A DNA stretch of 64,000 nucleotides from Streptomyces corynorhini (lineage in GTDB: Bacteria; Actinomycetota; Actinomycetes; Streptomycetales; Streptomycetaceae), in NCBI RefSeq assembly GCF_003346515.1, contig NZ_QQNA01000011.1:37543-101542 (forward strand), in the 5' to 3' direction. The translations under genes and the position numbers were made by a program. Positions within the stretch are counted from its first letter, which is position 1. Each line of letters opens with the position of its first letter. The notes under the pieces are model-generated. The model did not search any database. It was given only the letters and a program-made list of their open reading frames with translations, and was not told the origin of the DNA. This document shows positions 33,076 through 42,224 of the stretch, piece after piece.

Positions 33076-33702
33076 CTACGGCAGGCGCGCGTCCGGCTCG
33101 GCCGTGACCTCGGCCAACGCACCCTCCGGGCTCTCCCGGTAGAGCGCGCCCGTCTGCGGGCACTCCCACACCCCCGGCTCCTCCTCGCGGGCCACGAGCC
33201 GTACCCCGGCCCTGCCGACCCAGCCGACAGCGCGGGCGGGCACCCCGACGACCAGAGCGAAGTCCGGCACGTCCTTCGTCACCACGGCACCGGCGGCGAC
33301 CATGGACCAGCGGCCGATGCGCACCGGGGCGACACAGACGGAGCGGGCGCCGAGGGAGGCTCCCTCGGCGATCTGCACGCCGACCGCCTCCCAGTCGTCG
33401 CCGCGCTTCTGCTTGCCCTCCGGGTCGACGGAGCGGGGGTTGTGGTCGTTGGTGAGCACCACGGAGGGGCCGATGAAGACGCCGTCGGCCAACTCGGCCG
33501 GTTCGTACACCAGGGCGTAGTTCTGGATCTTGACGTTGTCGCCGATCAGGACGCCGGTGCCGACGTACGCGCCCCGTCCCACCACACAGCCTTCGCCCAG
33601 TCGTGCCCGCTCACGGATCTGGGCGAGATCCCAGACGCTGCTGCCGTCGCCGATCACGGCGGTCGCGTCGACCTGGGCGGAGGGCTGGACCCTGTAGTTC
33701 AC
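33076..33702 (-). CDS. WbpD-like N-acetyltransferase, left-handed beta-helix
   Basis: 208 residues of hexapeptide repeats (VIGDG, LGEGCVVGRGAYVGTGVLIGDNV, GARSVCVAPVRIGRWSMVAAGAVVTKDV). KIQNYALVYEPAELADGVFIGPS and VLTNDHNPRS closely follow the signature of WbpD/WlbB, which acetylates the 3-amino group of UDP-2-acetamido-3-amino-glucuronate; the conserved Asn in TND is kept. The GTG start at 33702 overlaps the TGA of the glycosyltransferase upstream (GTGA), giving translational coupling; a longer frame to 33741 lies inside that gene. The last 40 residues are an unrelated acidic tail. Confidence 0.87.
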   Translation of the reverse strand: MNYRVQPSAQVDATAVIGDGSSVWDLAQIRERARLGEGCVVGRGAYVGTGVLIGDNVKIQNYALVYEPAELADGVFIGPSVVLTNDHNPRSVDPEGKQKRGDDWEAVGVQIAEGASLGARSVCVAPVRIGRWSMVAAGAVVTKDVPDFALVVGVPARAVGWVGRAGVRLVAREEEPGVWECPQTGALYRESPEGALAEVTAEPDARLP

Positions 33703-35294
33703 TCTGCTGCCTTTCCGATGGTGATATGGCCCGGCGAGCATATGTCCGGGGCCCGGTCCAGCAGCAGCCGGTCGAAGTGGGCGCCGGTCCTCTCCCAGTC
33801 CCAGGTGGCCAGGGCGTGTGCGGACGCCGCGCGGCCCGCCGCCAGCCAGCTCTCCTCGGTGGCGGTGACTTCCCTCACCCGGGCCGCGGCTTCCGCGGGG
33901 GTGGTGACCACCCAGGACTCCGGGAAGAGCGTGCGGGCACCATGGGGCGTCCCGGCGAAGAAGGGCCAGTCGCGTACCACCGGAACGGCCGCGCTGGCCG
34001 CGCCCTCGACGGTGCTGAGCGACCAGCTCTCGCGGACGGAGGAGCTGAGGACGACCCCGATCTCGGTGAAGGCCGCCGGAACGTCCTCGCTCCGGCCCAA
34101 CTGCCGGGCGGCGCCGGACTCCCGCAGCGGCGCCAGCTCCGCTTCGTACGCTCGCCGGTAGCGCTCCACGCCGGGTGCGGCGGAGTTGAAGGGACCGCCG
34201 ACGAGCTGGAGCCGGTACCGGGCGTCCTCGCGCCGTACGAGCCGCAGGACCTCCAGCGCCCAGCGCGGGTCCTTGGCGATCTGGCTGGTGCCCATGAGCC
34301 CCAGGGTGAACCGCGCGTCCGGGGTCTTGGGCCGGACGAAACGACGGGTCAGGACGGCGTTGTCGATCACATGGAGCCGCGGCGCGCTCTTCTCCCCGAG
34401 CCCCGGCACGGCCGACACGGACAGATCGCGCAGATGCTCACTGACGAAGACGAGGTCGTCCACGCGCGAGAAGTCGACGAGATGGGGCCAGTGGGTGAGC
34501 GCCTCGTAGCTGTGCAGCCGCACGACGATCCTGGTCGTCCCGGGGTCGACCAGCGTGAAGAAGGCGGCAGCCGCGGCGCACCAGTCGATGAAGACGACAT
34601 CGGCCCAGTCCAGATGGGGCCGCAGCGCCGCCTCCGCCTGACGTCCGTACGCCTGCTGACCGCCGAGCCTGCGCCCGGTCATGCGGCCCATTCCCTTGGC
34701 GAGGGGCGCGAGTCCGGGGTCGGCGGCGGTGTCGAGGACCCGTAGCTCCACCCCGGGGTGGTGCTCGTACCGCGCGATCACCTCGGCCAGGAAATTCTTG
34801 TTGGCGCTGTACGCGACGAGCAGCCGCAGGGGCCGGTCGGCGGGCGGCGCGGCCACGGCCTCCTCGCGGCCGGGGCCCGCCCGCAGGACGCGCATGGCCG
34901 CGCTGCCGCGCAGGGGGGCGGTGAACGCCCGCGGGTCCGTGGCGAGCGGTGAGGAGAGACTGTCCAGGTGCGGGCCCCGGTGGAAGGCGAGCAGGAGGGC
35001 CTTGGCCACGGACGCGGCGGCCTCGTTCTGCCGGCCCGCCTTCAGATGTCCGTCCGCGCAGGCCAGCTCCGCGGCGTACGCCTGGCGCAGATGGCGCGGG
35101 GTGTACCCGAGGGCGAACCGGCTCTCGGCGGCCTCGGCGAGGACATCCGCCTTGAGGCGGGAGTCCCGGACACGGTGCGCGGCGATACCCAGCACGCGCT
35201 CGGCGAGACCGGGAGAGTCGGTCTTGGCCATGCGCGCGACGCCCCATCGCGCGATGCGTGCCAATGATGCGTCGGAGATACGGGAGGAGAGCAC
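33699..35294 (-). CDS. Glycosyltransferase, GT4-like, with helical N-terminal domain
   Basis: 531 residues. Residues 1-150 are helical and alanine-rich, with no recognised fold. A GT-B glycosyltransferase follows, with LLVAYSANKNFLAEVIARY, FIDWCAAAAAFFTLV, VVRLHSYEAL and a C-terminal half with FTLGLMGTSQIAKDPRWALEVL and SSSVRESWSLSTVEGAAS, the usual GT4 donor-site region. GTG start at 35294 with GGAG 7 nt upstream. First gene of the divergent two-gene - strand operon of cluster A. Donor and acceptor unknown. Confidence 0.85.
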   Translation of the reverse strand: MLSSRISDASLARIARWGVARMAKTDSPGLAERVLGIAAHRVRDSRLKADVLAEAAESRFALGYTPRHLRQAYAAELACADGHLKAGRQNEAAASVAKALLLAFHRGPHLDSLSSPLATDPRAFTAPLRGSAAMRVLRAGPGREEAVAAPPADRPLRLLVAYSANKNFLAEVIARYEHHPGVELRVLDTAADPGLAPLAKGMGRMTGRRLGGQQAYGRQAEAALRPHLDWADVVFIDWCAAAAAFFTLVDPGTTRIVVRLHSYEALTHWPHLVDFSRVDDLVFVSEHLRDLSVSAVPGLGEKSAPRLHVIDNAVLTRRFVRPKTPDARFTLGLMGTSQIAKDPRWALEVLRLVRREDARYRLQLVGGPFNSAAPGVERYRRAYEAELAPLRESGAARQLGRSEDVPAAFTEIGVVLSSSVRESWSLSTVEGAASAAVPVVRDWPFFAGTPHGARTLFPESWVVTTPAEAAARVREVTATEESWLAAGRAASAHALATWDWERTGAHFDRLLLDRAPDICSPGHITIGKAAE

Positions 35295-35777
35295 GGTATG
35301 ACTCCACGGTCCGGGTCAGGAATGGACCGTACGGAGTATCGCAGCACGGGTAAGTCCCGGTGACCACAGGATGAACACCGGGAGCGCCCGGGAATCGCCC
35401 GCTGCCGCGGGGCGCCGTCGGCTTCTGCTCGCTTCCGTCCGCTTCCGTACCCGGCGCCGGGAGTTGTCGCCACGCAGGGTGACGCGATCCGAACAGGGTG
35501 TCGCGGAACGGGTGTCGCCGTCGCGGGTCGAAGAATGGGTATTTCTTTGGGGAGTCGGCTCTTCCCGGGCCAGGACCCGGTTTGATTCTGTGCGGGGCGG
35601 CCCGTACTGTTGACCGTCGGCGTGTTTGTATGCGCGCCTACCCCTGAGCACCTACCTTCCCAGCGCTTTCGGGCGCGGTCGGAAGAGGCCGCTCGTCCTT
35701 TCCGGATCGTCACGGCCCCCGGGCCGTGTGAGCGGCTGGCATCAGGGGTTTCCGTTCCGAGCGAGAGTGAGATCCGC
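35295..35777. other. 483-nt intergenic region and rplU leader
   Basis: Separates divergent glycan cluster A from rplU. It contains one convincing promoter for rplU (35582-35610) and so a leader of about 160 nt. Short open frames here lack ribosome sites and codon character. I could not identify the promoter of the - strand operon in it. Confidence 0.6.
35582..35610 (+). promoter_or_regulatory. Vegetative-type promoter of rplU-rpmA
   Basis: TTGATT (35582-35587), 17-nt spacer, TACTGT (35605-35610): good agreement with the principal-sigma consensus TTGACn-17-TAnnnT. The start point would be near 35617, about 160 nt before rplU. Confidence 0.7.
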
Positions 35778-36098
35778 GTGTACGCCATCGTGCGCAGCGG
35801 TGGTCGCCAGCACAAGGTTGCTGTCGGCGACATCGTTGAGGTTGACAAGATTCCCACCGCCAAGGTTGGCGACACGGTCGAACTCTCGACCCTGCTCGTG
35901 GTCGACGGCGACGCCGTCACCAGCGACCCGTGGGTGCTGGACGGCATCAAGGTCACGGCGGAGATCGTGGACCACCACAAGGGCGCGAAGATCGACATCC
36001 TTCGCTACAAGAACAAGACGGGCTACCGCCGTCGCCAGGGCCACCGCCAGCAGTACACGGCGATCAAGGTCACCGGCATCCCCGCGGCTGCGAAGTAA
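35778..36098 (+). CDS. rplU: 50S ribosomal protein L21
   Basis: 106 residues from GTG 35778, starting [18 protein letters not shown], the family N-terminus. The C-terminal signature [18 protein letters not shown] binds 23S rRNA. GAGAGTGAG supplies the ribosome site. The frame is open upstream to 35610 but the extension is not L21-like. rpmA follows after 14 nt. The long leader could allow feedback control, not shown. Confidence 0.97.
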   Translation: MYAIVRSGGRQHKVAVGDIVEVDKIPTAKVGDTVELSTLLVVDGDAVTSDPWVLDGIKVTAEIVDHHKGAKIDILRYKNKTGYRRRQGHRQQYTAIKVTGIPAAAK

Positions 36099-36112
36099 GG
36101 GACTGAGGAGAC

Positions 36113-36367
36113 ATGGCACATAAGAAGGGCGCATCGTCCACTCGGAACGGGCGCGATTCCAATGCTCAGCGGCTCGGCGTGAAGCGCTTCGGCGGTCAGG
36201 TCGTCAACGCCGGTGAGATCCTGGTCCGCCAGCGCGGCACGCACTTCCACCCGGGTTCCGGCGTCGGCCGTGGCGGCGACGACACGCTGTTCGCGCTGAA
36301 CCCCGGCGCGGTGGAGTTCGGCACCAGCCGTGGCCGCAAGGTCGTGAACATCGTTCCGGTCGCCTGA
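36113..36367 (+). CDS. rpmA: 50S ribosomal protein L27
   Basis: 84 residues, full length. [20 protein letters not shown] is the family N-terminus that reaches the peptidyl-transferase centre. There is no N-terminal pro-sequence of the kind cleaved in Firmicutes. Follows rplU by 14 nt and precedes obg by 134 nt. Confidence 0.97.
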   Translation: MAHKKGASSTRNGRDSNAQRLGVKRFGGQVVNAGEILVRQRGTHFHPGSGVGRGGDDTLFALNPGAVEFGTSRGRKVVNIVPVA

Positions 36368-36501
36368 GCCGTTCCGGCACAGGCACGCTGTAGAACGGTT
36401 TTCTTCGCGAGGGCGGACCTCACTTCCCGGAGACGGGAAGCGGGTCCGCCCTTCGTGTGTTCTCACGTAAGACATTTCCGTATGTACTGGAGGCAATCCC
36501 C

Positions 36502-37938
36502 ATGACCACCTTCGTGGACCGCGTCGAGCTGCATGTCGCCGCGGGTAACGGAGGCCACGGCTGCGCCTCCGTACACCGTGAGAAGTTCAAGCCGCTCGGT
36601 GGGCCCGACGGCGGCAACGGTGGCCGGGGCGGGGATGTCATCCTGGTCGTCGACCAGTCCGTGACCACGCTGCTCGACTACCACCACTCGCCGCACCGCA
36701 AGGCCACCAACGGCAAGCCGGGCGAGGGCGGCAACCGCTCGGGCAAGGACGGCCACGACCTCGTCCTGCCCGTGCCCGACGGCACCGTCGTCCTCGACAA
36801 GCGCGGCAACGTGCTCGCCGACCTGGTCGGCGAGGGCACCACCTACGTCGCCGCCGACGGCGGCCGGGGCGGTCTCGGGAACGCCGCGCTGGCCTCGGCC
36901 CGCCGCAAGGCGCCCGGCTTCGCGCTGCTCGGCGAGCCCGGCCGGAGCGGGGACGTCGTCCTGGAGCTGAAGACGGTCGCCGACGTGGCGCTCGTCGGCT
37001 ACCCGAGCGCCGGGAAGTCGTCGCTGATCTCCGTCCTCTCGGCGGCCAAGCCCAAGATCGCGGACTACCCGTTCACCACGCTCGTGCCCAACCTCGGTGT
37101 GGTCACCGCCGGTTCGACTGTCTACACCATCGCGGACGTCCCCGGCCTGATCCCGGGCGCCAGCCAGGGCCGCGGCCTCGGTCTGGAGTTCCTGCGCCAC
37201 GTCGAGCGCTGCTCCGTCCTCGTGCACGTCCTGGACACGGCCACGCTGGAGTCCGACCGTGACCCGCTCACCGACCTCGATGTGATCGAGGAGGAGCTGA
37301 CGCAGTACGGCGGGCTCGACAACCGGCCGCGCGTCGTCGTCCTCAACAAGATCGACATCCCGGACGGCAAGGATCTCGCCGAGATGATCCGGCCCGACCT
37401 GGAGCAGCGCGGCTACCGGGTCCTCGAAGTCTCCGCCGTGGCCCACATGGGCCTCAAGGAGCTGTCCTTCGCCCTCGCCGAGATCGTCGCCAAGTCCCGC
37501 GCCGACAAGCCGAAGGAGGAGGCGACCCGTATCGTCATCCGCCCGAAGGCCGTCGACGACGCGGGCTTCTCCGTCGCGCTGGAGGAGGACGGCATCTACC
37601 GCGTACGGGGCGAGAAGCCCGAACGCTGGGTGCGGCAGACCGACTTCAACAACGACGAGGCGGTCGGCTATCTCGCGGACCGGCTGAGCCGGCTCGGGGT
37701 CGAGGAGCGGCTGATGAAGGCCGGCGCGCGCGCGGGCGACGGCGTGGCCATCGGCCCCGAGGAGGACGCCGTCGTCTTCGACTGGGAGCCGACGATGATG
37801 GCGGGCGCCGAGATGCTCGGACGACGCGGTGAGGACCACCGGCTGGAGGAGCCCCGTCCGGCCGCGCAGCGCCGCCGCGATCGGGACGCCGAGCGGGACG
37901 AGTCGCAGAAGGAGTACGACACGTTCCGGCCCTTCTGA
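36502..37938 (+). CDS. obg: GTPase Obg/CgtA
   Basis: Ribosome-associated essential GTPase. 478 residues. The glycine-rich Obg fold ([15 protein letters not shown] and repeated GG turns) occupies 1-158. The G domain has the P-loop GYPSAGKSS at about 166-174, switch [10 protein letters not shown], and NKID in [10 protein letters not shown]. An OCT domain (about 340-425) and an acidic/basic tail follow; this C-terminal extension is typical of Streptomyces Obg. ATG 36502 has GGAGG 8 nt upstream; an earlier open frame to 36457 lacks one. The hairpin at 38004 ends the operon. Confidence 0.96.
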   Translation: MTTFVDRVELHVAAGNGGHGCASVHREKFKPLGGPDGGNGGRGGDVILVVDQSVTTLLDYHHSPHRKATNGKPGEGGNRSGKDGHDLVLPVPDGTVVLDKRGNVLADLVGEGTTYVAADGGRGGLGNAALASARRKAPGFALLGEPGRSGDVVLELKTVADVALVGYPSAGKSSLISVLSAAKPKIADYPFTTLVPNLGVVTAGSTVYTIADVPGLIPGASQGRGLGLEFLRHVERCSVLVHVLDTATLESDRDPLTDLDVIEEELTQYGGLDNRPRVVVLNKIDIPDGKDLAEMIRPDLEQRGYRVLEVSAVAHMGLKELSFALAEIVAKSRADKPKEEATRIVIRPKAVDDAGFSVALEEDGIYRVRGEKPERWVRQTDFNNDEAVGYLADRLSRLGVEERLMKAGARAGDGVAIGPEEDAVVFDWEPTMMAGAEMLGRRGEDHRLEEPRPAAQRRRDRDAERDESQKEYDTFRPF

Positions 37939-38283
37939 GCCGCGGATCCTCCGGCGCCGGGTCGCGCGGCGCCGTGCGCGGGCGGTCGGCGCGGCGCCGT
38001 GCGCGGGCGGTCACGGCAGCAGCCGCGACCGCCCGTTGTCGCACCGGGTGACCGTCCGAACGCAACTCGTCCTCTCTCATGTGCGACCCTTCGCGCTCGT
38101 ACGTGAAACTTCTGTGGTGTCCTTCACGGGCGCCCCCGCTCCACGTCCCACGGGCGCACTCGTCGTCGCAGGTGAACCAGGGGTTGCGTGCCGGTGGCCC
38201 CCGGTCGTGGTCCGCCTTGCGGGAGGATTGCCGCGAGTGGGACCATCGCTACATCCTCTGAGCCCGCAAGGTAGGTCAGTCCT
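37939..38283. other. 345-nt gap between obg and cluster B
   Basis: Holds a 24-nt direct repeat (37964-37987 and 37989-38012, period 25), the obg hairpin, and about 250 nt in which I found no convincing promoter for the next gene and no ORF with a ribosome site. Confidence 0.6.
38004..38035 (+). terminator. Terminator after obg
   Basis: Stem of 9 bp plus 4 bp around a single A-C mismatch (38004-38017 with 38022-38035), AGCA loop. Its left arm is part of the second copy of the 25-bp repeat. Confidence 0.6.
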
Positions 38284-39789
38284 GTGTCTGCAACTTCCGC
38301 GTCGCCCGCGAAGCCCCGCACCACCGCCGTCGTCCTGGCGGGCGGTACAGGTCAGCGGGTGGGTCTGTCGATCCCGAAGCAGCTGTTGAAGATCGCGGGG
38401 AAGGCCGTCATCGAGCACACGCTGTGGATCTTCGAGCAGAGCGACTCGATCGACGACGTGATCGTGCTCATGGCGCCGGGCTATGTGCCGGACGTGGAGA
38501 AGATCGTCGCCAAGGCCGGTCTGACCAAGGTCACCCGGGTCATCGAGGGCGGCACGACGCGCAACGAGACCACCGAGCGTGCCATCGCCGCCCTCGGTGA
38601 GGGGCTGGCGGAGGGCGAGGACCGCAACGTCCTGTTCCACGACGCCGTACGCCCTCTGCTGTCCCAGCACGTGATCAAGGACTGCGTGGACGCGCTCGGC
38701 CGTTACGCGGCCGTGGACGTGGCGATCCCGTCCGCCGACACCATCATCGTGACCCGTACGCACGGCGGCGACGGCGAGTTCATCACCGACGTCCCCGACC
38801 GCTCCCGGCTGCGGCGCGGCCAGACCCCGCAGGCGTTCAAGCTCTCCACCATCCGCAGGGCGTACGAGGTGGCCGCGGGAGACCCCAACTTCCAGGCCAC
38901 CGACGACTGCTCCGTCGTCCTCAAGTACCTGCCGGACGTGCCGATCTACGTCGTCGCGGGCGACGAGTACAACATGAAGGTGACCCAGCCGGTCGACGTC
39001 TTCATCGCCGACAAGCTCTTCCAGCTGGCCTCCACCGCCGCTCCGCAGCAGGTCTCCGAGGACGCCTACCGGGAACTGCTCGCCGACAAGACGCTGGTGG
39101 TCTTCGGCGGTTCGTACGGCATCGGCGCCGACATCGCGCGGCTCGCCGAGGGCTACGGCGCCAAGGTCTACGCACTGGGCCGCTCCACCACCGGTACGCA
39201 CGTGGAGAACCCGGAGCACGTCGACGACGCGCTGTCCCGCGCCTACGGCGAGACCGGCCGCATCGACTACGTCATCAACACCGCGGGCGTGCTGCGCATC
39301 GGCAAGCTGGCCGAGACCGACAACACCACCATCCAGGAAGCCCTGAACGTCAACTACCTGGCCCCGGTGCAGATCGCGCGCGCCTCGTACAAGTACCTGG
39401 TGGAGACCAAGGGCCAGCTGCTGCTCTACACCTCCAGCAGCTACACCCGGGGCCGCGCCGAGTACAGCCTCTACTCGTCCACGAAGGCGGCCATGGTGAA
39501 CCTCACCCAGGCGCTCTCGGACGAATGGGCAGGCGAGGCGATCCGCGTCAACTGCGTCAACCCCGAGCGCACCGCGACCCCCATGCGCACCAAGGCGTTC
39601 GGCCAGGAGCCCGAGGGATCGCTGCTCTCCTCCGAGGCGGTCGCCAGGACCTCCCTGGACGTGCTGCTCTCCGAGCTGACCGGCCACGTGATCGACGTAC
39701 GGCAGCAGGACCCGACGCGCGGCGCCTCCGAGGCGTCGGATTTCGAGCAGGCGCTGGCCGCCGTGCTGGACCGTCAGGAAGATGTGTAA
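38284..39789 (+). CDS. Bifunctional cytidylyltransferase/short-chain reductase (TarI-TarJ-type fusion)
   Basis: 501 residues. Residues 1-245 are an IspD/TarI-type cytidylyltransferase (VVLAGGTGQRVGLSIPKQLL, GGTTRNETTERA, HDAVRPLL, TPQAFKL). Residues 270-500 are a short-chain dehydrogenase (VVFGGSYGIGADIARL, YVINTAGVL, active-site Y397-xxx-K401). The same fusion order occurs in Haemophilus capsule enzymes that reduce ribulose-5-phosphate and make CDP-ribitol, so CDP-ribitol is the likely product. That fits the TagF/TarL-type gene next door. GTG start with AAGGTAGG upstream. Confidence 0.88.
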   Translation: MSATSASPAKPRTTAVVLAGGTGQRVGLSIPKQLLKIAGKAVIEHTLWIFEQSDSIDDVIVLMAPGYVPDVEKIVAKAGLTKVTRVIEGGTTRNETTERAIAALGEGLAEGEDRNVLFHDAVRPLLSQHVIKDCVDALGRYAAVDVAIPSADTIIVTRTHGGDGEFITDVPDRSRLRRGQTPQAFKLSTIRRAYEVAAGDPNFQATDDCSVVLKYLPDVPIYVVAGDEYNMKVTQPVDVFIADKLFQLASTAAPQQVSEDAYRELLADKTLVVFGGSYGIGADIARLAEGYGAKVYALGRSTTGTHVENPEHVDDALSRAYGETGRIDYVINTAGVLRIGKLAETDNTTIQEALNVNYLAPVQIARASYKYLVETKGQLLLYTSSSYTRGRAEYSLYSSTKAAMVNLTQALSDEWAGEAIRVNCVNPERTATPMRTKAFGQEPEGSLLSSEAVARTSLDVLLSELTGHVIDVRQQDPTRGASEASDFEQALAAVLDRQEDV

Positions 39790-39811
39790 TAATTCTCCAC
39801 AACTTGCATGT

Positions 39812-39856
39812 TTCGGGCCTCTGCGATCGCCTTACGGCATATCGCGGAGGCCCGAA
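39812..39856 (+). terminator. Hairpin between the CDP-ribitol synthase and the polymerase genes
   Basis: 16-bp stem (39812-39827 with 39841-39856, one T-G wobble) and 13-nt loop in an AT-rich 138-nt gap. No U-tract. It may attenuate rather than fully end transcription. Confidence 0.55.
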
Positions 39857-39927
39857 TGCGTGAAGCCCCACCTTCACAATTTCCTTCAAATGTGAAATAA
39901 CCGGCACCCCTCTGGAGCAGGTTCTTC

Positions 39928-42042
39928 GTGATTTCGACCGCCATTCGACTGGCCCGCGTGGGCAGCCGGTCCGAGCTGGCCGCGGCAGTCCTGCTGGGGC
40001 TCGGCTATCCGTGTGTGCTGCTCGCCGCGCTGATCCCGAATCTCGGCTTCTTCGCCGGGGCCGCGGCTGTGACCTACGCAGCCGACCGCTTTCTGCATAT
40101 GCGTGGCAGTTACCTGGTCAACCGGCTCCAGAAAGTCCGAGCCGGTCTGTCGATCCGCTTCCTCGTGCGTCAGCTGCTGCTGATCCTGCTCGTGGCGCGG
40201 CTCGACCTCGCGGACCGGGTCATCTTCTACGTCATGCTCGGCGGCTTCCTGGTCTTCTACGCCCTCCAGGTCTGCCACGGCGCGCTCGCGACCCTGATCC
40301 GGCTGCGCCGCACCATGCCGGTCGTGACCCGCAACGTCGACCTGAGCGCCATCAGGATCCCCGACGCGCCGCCGGGCGGCCTGCTGCGCCGCTCCGGCGA
40401 GAAGATACTGCATCTGGATCTGCCCGCGGTGGCCGGTCTGATCGTCGCCGCGTGGACCAACGACTACGTCTACGGCTATGTGGGGGTGGGCCTCACCATC
40501 GGCCTCGGCGTCCTCTACGTCGGCGCTCTCACGTGGTACCTGCGCGGGCGCCGCCGGGTCCCGGCCGCCTCGACCGTACTGACCGCCGTCGACGGCTGGC
40601 TGCGCGAGTACCGGCCCACCGTGGTGCTCTACTTCTCCGGATCCAAGGAGTCGGCCTACCAGGTCAACATGTGGCTGGAGACCATGGAGCAGATCGAGGG
40701 CCGGCCGCTGATCCTCCTGCGTGAGCGCGGGATCGCCGCCCAGCTCGCGCCGACCGCGGTGCCGGTGATCTGCGTCCCCGGCGGGACGCACCTGATGAAC
40801 CTGGACCTCTCCACGGTCCGGGTGGCCCTGTACGCGGCCAACGTCGGCAAGAACATCCACCTGCTGCGCGTGCCCACCATGAAGCACGTCTTCATCGGCC
40901 ACGGCGACAGCGACAAGCTCGCCAGCGTCAACCCGTACAGCAAGGCGTACGACGAGGTGTGGACCGCGGGCCGGGCCGGCCGCGACCGCTACGCGCTGGC
41001 CGATGTCGGCGTGCGCGACGAGGACATCGTCGAGGTGGGGCGCCCGCAACTGGCGCCGATCCAGCTGTCGAGCGGCGCCCCGAAGAACCCGATCCCCACG
41101 GTTCTGTACGCGCCCACCTGGGAGGGCTGGGACGACAACCCCGGCAACACCTCGCTGCTGCTGGCCGGTGAGAACATCATCAAGCGGCTGCTCGCGGCGG
41201 AGCGCCCGGTCCGGGTGATCTACAAGCCGCACCCGTTCACGGGCATCCGTGACCCCAAGGCCAAGGCCGTCCACGGGCGGATCGCGAACCTGCTGAGCGC
41301 GGCCACGGCCGCCAGGCTCACCGAGCCCCGCTGGGCGGAGGCCGCCGCGGCGGCCGCCGCGGAGCAGAGCACCGCGCTGGCCGAGCTGGCCCGTACGGAG
41401 ACGGCGCTGGCGGCGCTCGACGCCCCCGGCCGCGCGGGCGGCGACGAGGCGGAGCGCTCGCGGGTCTCGCTGGTCGACCAGGGGTGGCTCGACGAGGCCA
41501 AGCGGCTGCGCGACGAGTGGAACGACGCCTACTGGCGCTCCTTCGGCTACTGGGAACACCGGGTCGTCACCGGGCCGGAGCCGAAGCTGTACGACTGCTT
41601 CAACCAGTCGGACGCCATGGTCTCCGACATCTCCAGCGTGGTGTCGGACTTCATCGCGAGCGGCAAGCCGTACGCGGTCACCGACTCGGCCGAGCTGGGC
41701 GTCGAGGAGTTCAAGCGGCAGAACACCGCCGTACGGGCCGCCGTGGTCCTCTCCAACAGCGCGGTGGAGCTGGACGAGCTGCTCACCTCGGTGGCCGACC
41801 CGGCCGCCGACCCGCTGGCGCGCGCCCGTACCGAACTGAAGCGGTATCTGCTGGGGCCCGACGAGCCCACGTCGATGGAGCAGTTCAACGCGGCGACGCG
41901 GGAACTGGCCGAGAAGGCGCAGGCGCGCAACACCGGCGTCGAGCAGCGGCTCGCCGAGCCGGAGGGCGCGGCGCCGCCGGACGACTCCGCGCCGACGGCC
42001 GAGCCCGAGGTCAACGACCTGGACTCACCGGTAAGGGGATAG
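39928..42042 (+). CDS. Membrane-anchored CDP-glycerol/ribitol polyol-phosphate transferase (TagF/TarL type)
   Basis: Polymerises glycerol- or ribitol-phosphate from a CDP donor onto a lipid carrier. 704 residues. The C-terminal domain has catalytic-type histidines H325 (GHGDSDK) and H435 (KPHPFTG), YAPTWEGWDDNPGN and DAMVSDISSVVSDF. Unlike the Bacillus/Staphylococcus enzymes, which are peripheral, residues 1-215 hold about five transmembrane segments. An alanine-rich helical insert lies at about 460-505 and a disordered acidic tail at the end. GTG start with GGAGCAGG about 7 nt upstream. Ribitol is favoured over glycerol only because of the neighbouring synthase. Confidence 0.88.
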   Translation: MISTAIRLARVGSRSELAAAVLLGLGYPCVLLAALIPNLGFFAGAAAVTYAADRFLHMRGSYLVNRLQKVRAGLSIRFLVRQLLLILLVARLDLADRVIFYVMLGGFLVFYALQVCHGALATLIRLRRTMPVVTRNVDLSAIRIPDAPPGGLLRRSGEKILHLDLPAVAGLIVAAWTNDYVYGYVGVGLTIGLGVLYVGALTWYLRGRRRVPAASTVLTAVDGWLREYRPTVVLYFSGSKESAYQVNMWLETMEQIEGRPLILLRERGIAAQLAPTAVPVICVPGGTHLMNLDLSTVRVALYAANVGKNIHLLRVPTMKHVFIGHGDSDKLASVNPYSKAYDEVWTAGRAGRDRYALADVGVRDEDIVEVGRPQLAPIQLSSGAPKNPIPTVLYAPTWEGWDDNPGNTSLLLAGENIIKRLLAAERPVRVIYKPHPFTGIRDPKAKAVHGRIANLLSAATAARLTEPRWAEAAAAAAAEQSTALAELARTETALAALDAPGRAGGDEAERSRVSLVDQGWLDEAKRLRDEWNDAYWRSFGYWEHRVVTGPEPKLYDCFNQSDAMVSDISSVVSDFIASGKPYAVTDSAELGVEEFKRQNTAVRAAVVLSNSAVELDELLTSVADPAADPLARARTELKRYLLGPDEPTSMEQFNAATRELAEKAQARNTGVEQRLAEPEGAAPPDDSAPTAEPEVNDLDSPVRG

Positions 42043-42072
42043 CGCGACCCCGGCGGTAAGCCGGTACGAGAG

Positions 42073-42113
42073 AAGCCCGGCGGGGCGCCCCAGCGGCGCC
42101 CCGCCGGGCTTTT
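42073..42113 (+). terminator. Intrinsic terminator after the polyol-phosphate transferase
   Basis: Perfect 17-bp stem (42073-42089 with 42095-42111), CCAGC loop, TTTT. The strongest textbook terminator in cluster B. Confidence 0.9.
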
Positions 42114-42224
42114 CGCCGCTGTCCGCCGGTTCGTCCGCCGCCGCGCCCGGAGAGCCGCTCCGGGGCCCCTCCGGGGGCCGCTCGGGGGGCCGCTCGGGGG
42201 TCGACACTCCGTCAGAGTCATGTG

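Noticed and set aside
39812..39856. Mobile-element terminal repeat
   Set aside because: The inverted repeat is a single compact hairpin with no transposase or matching partner nearby; a terminator or attenuator explains it.
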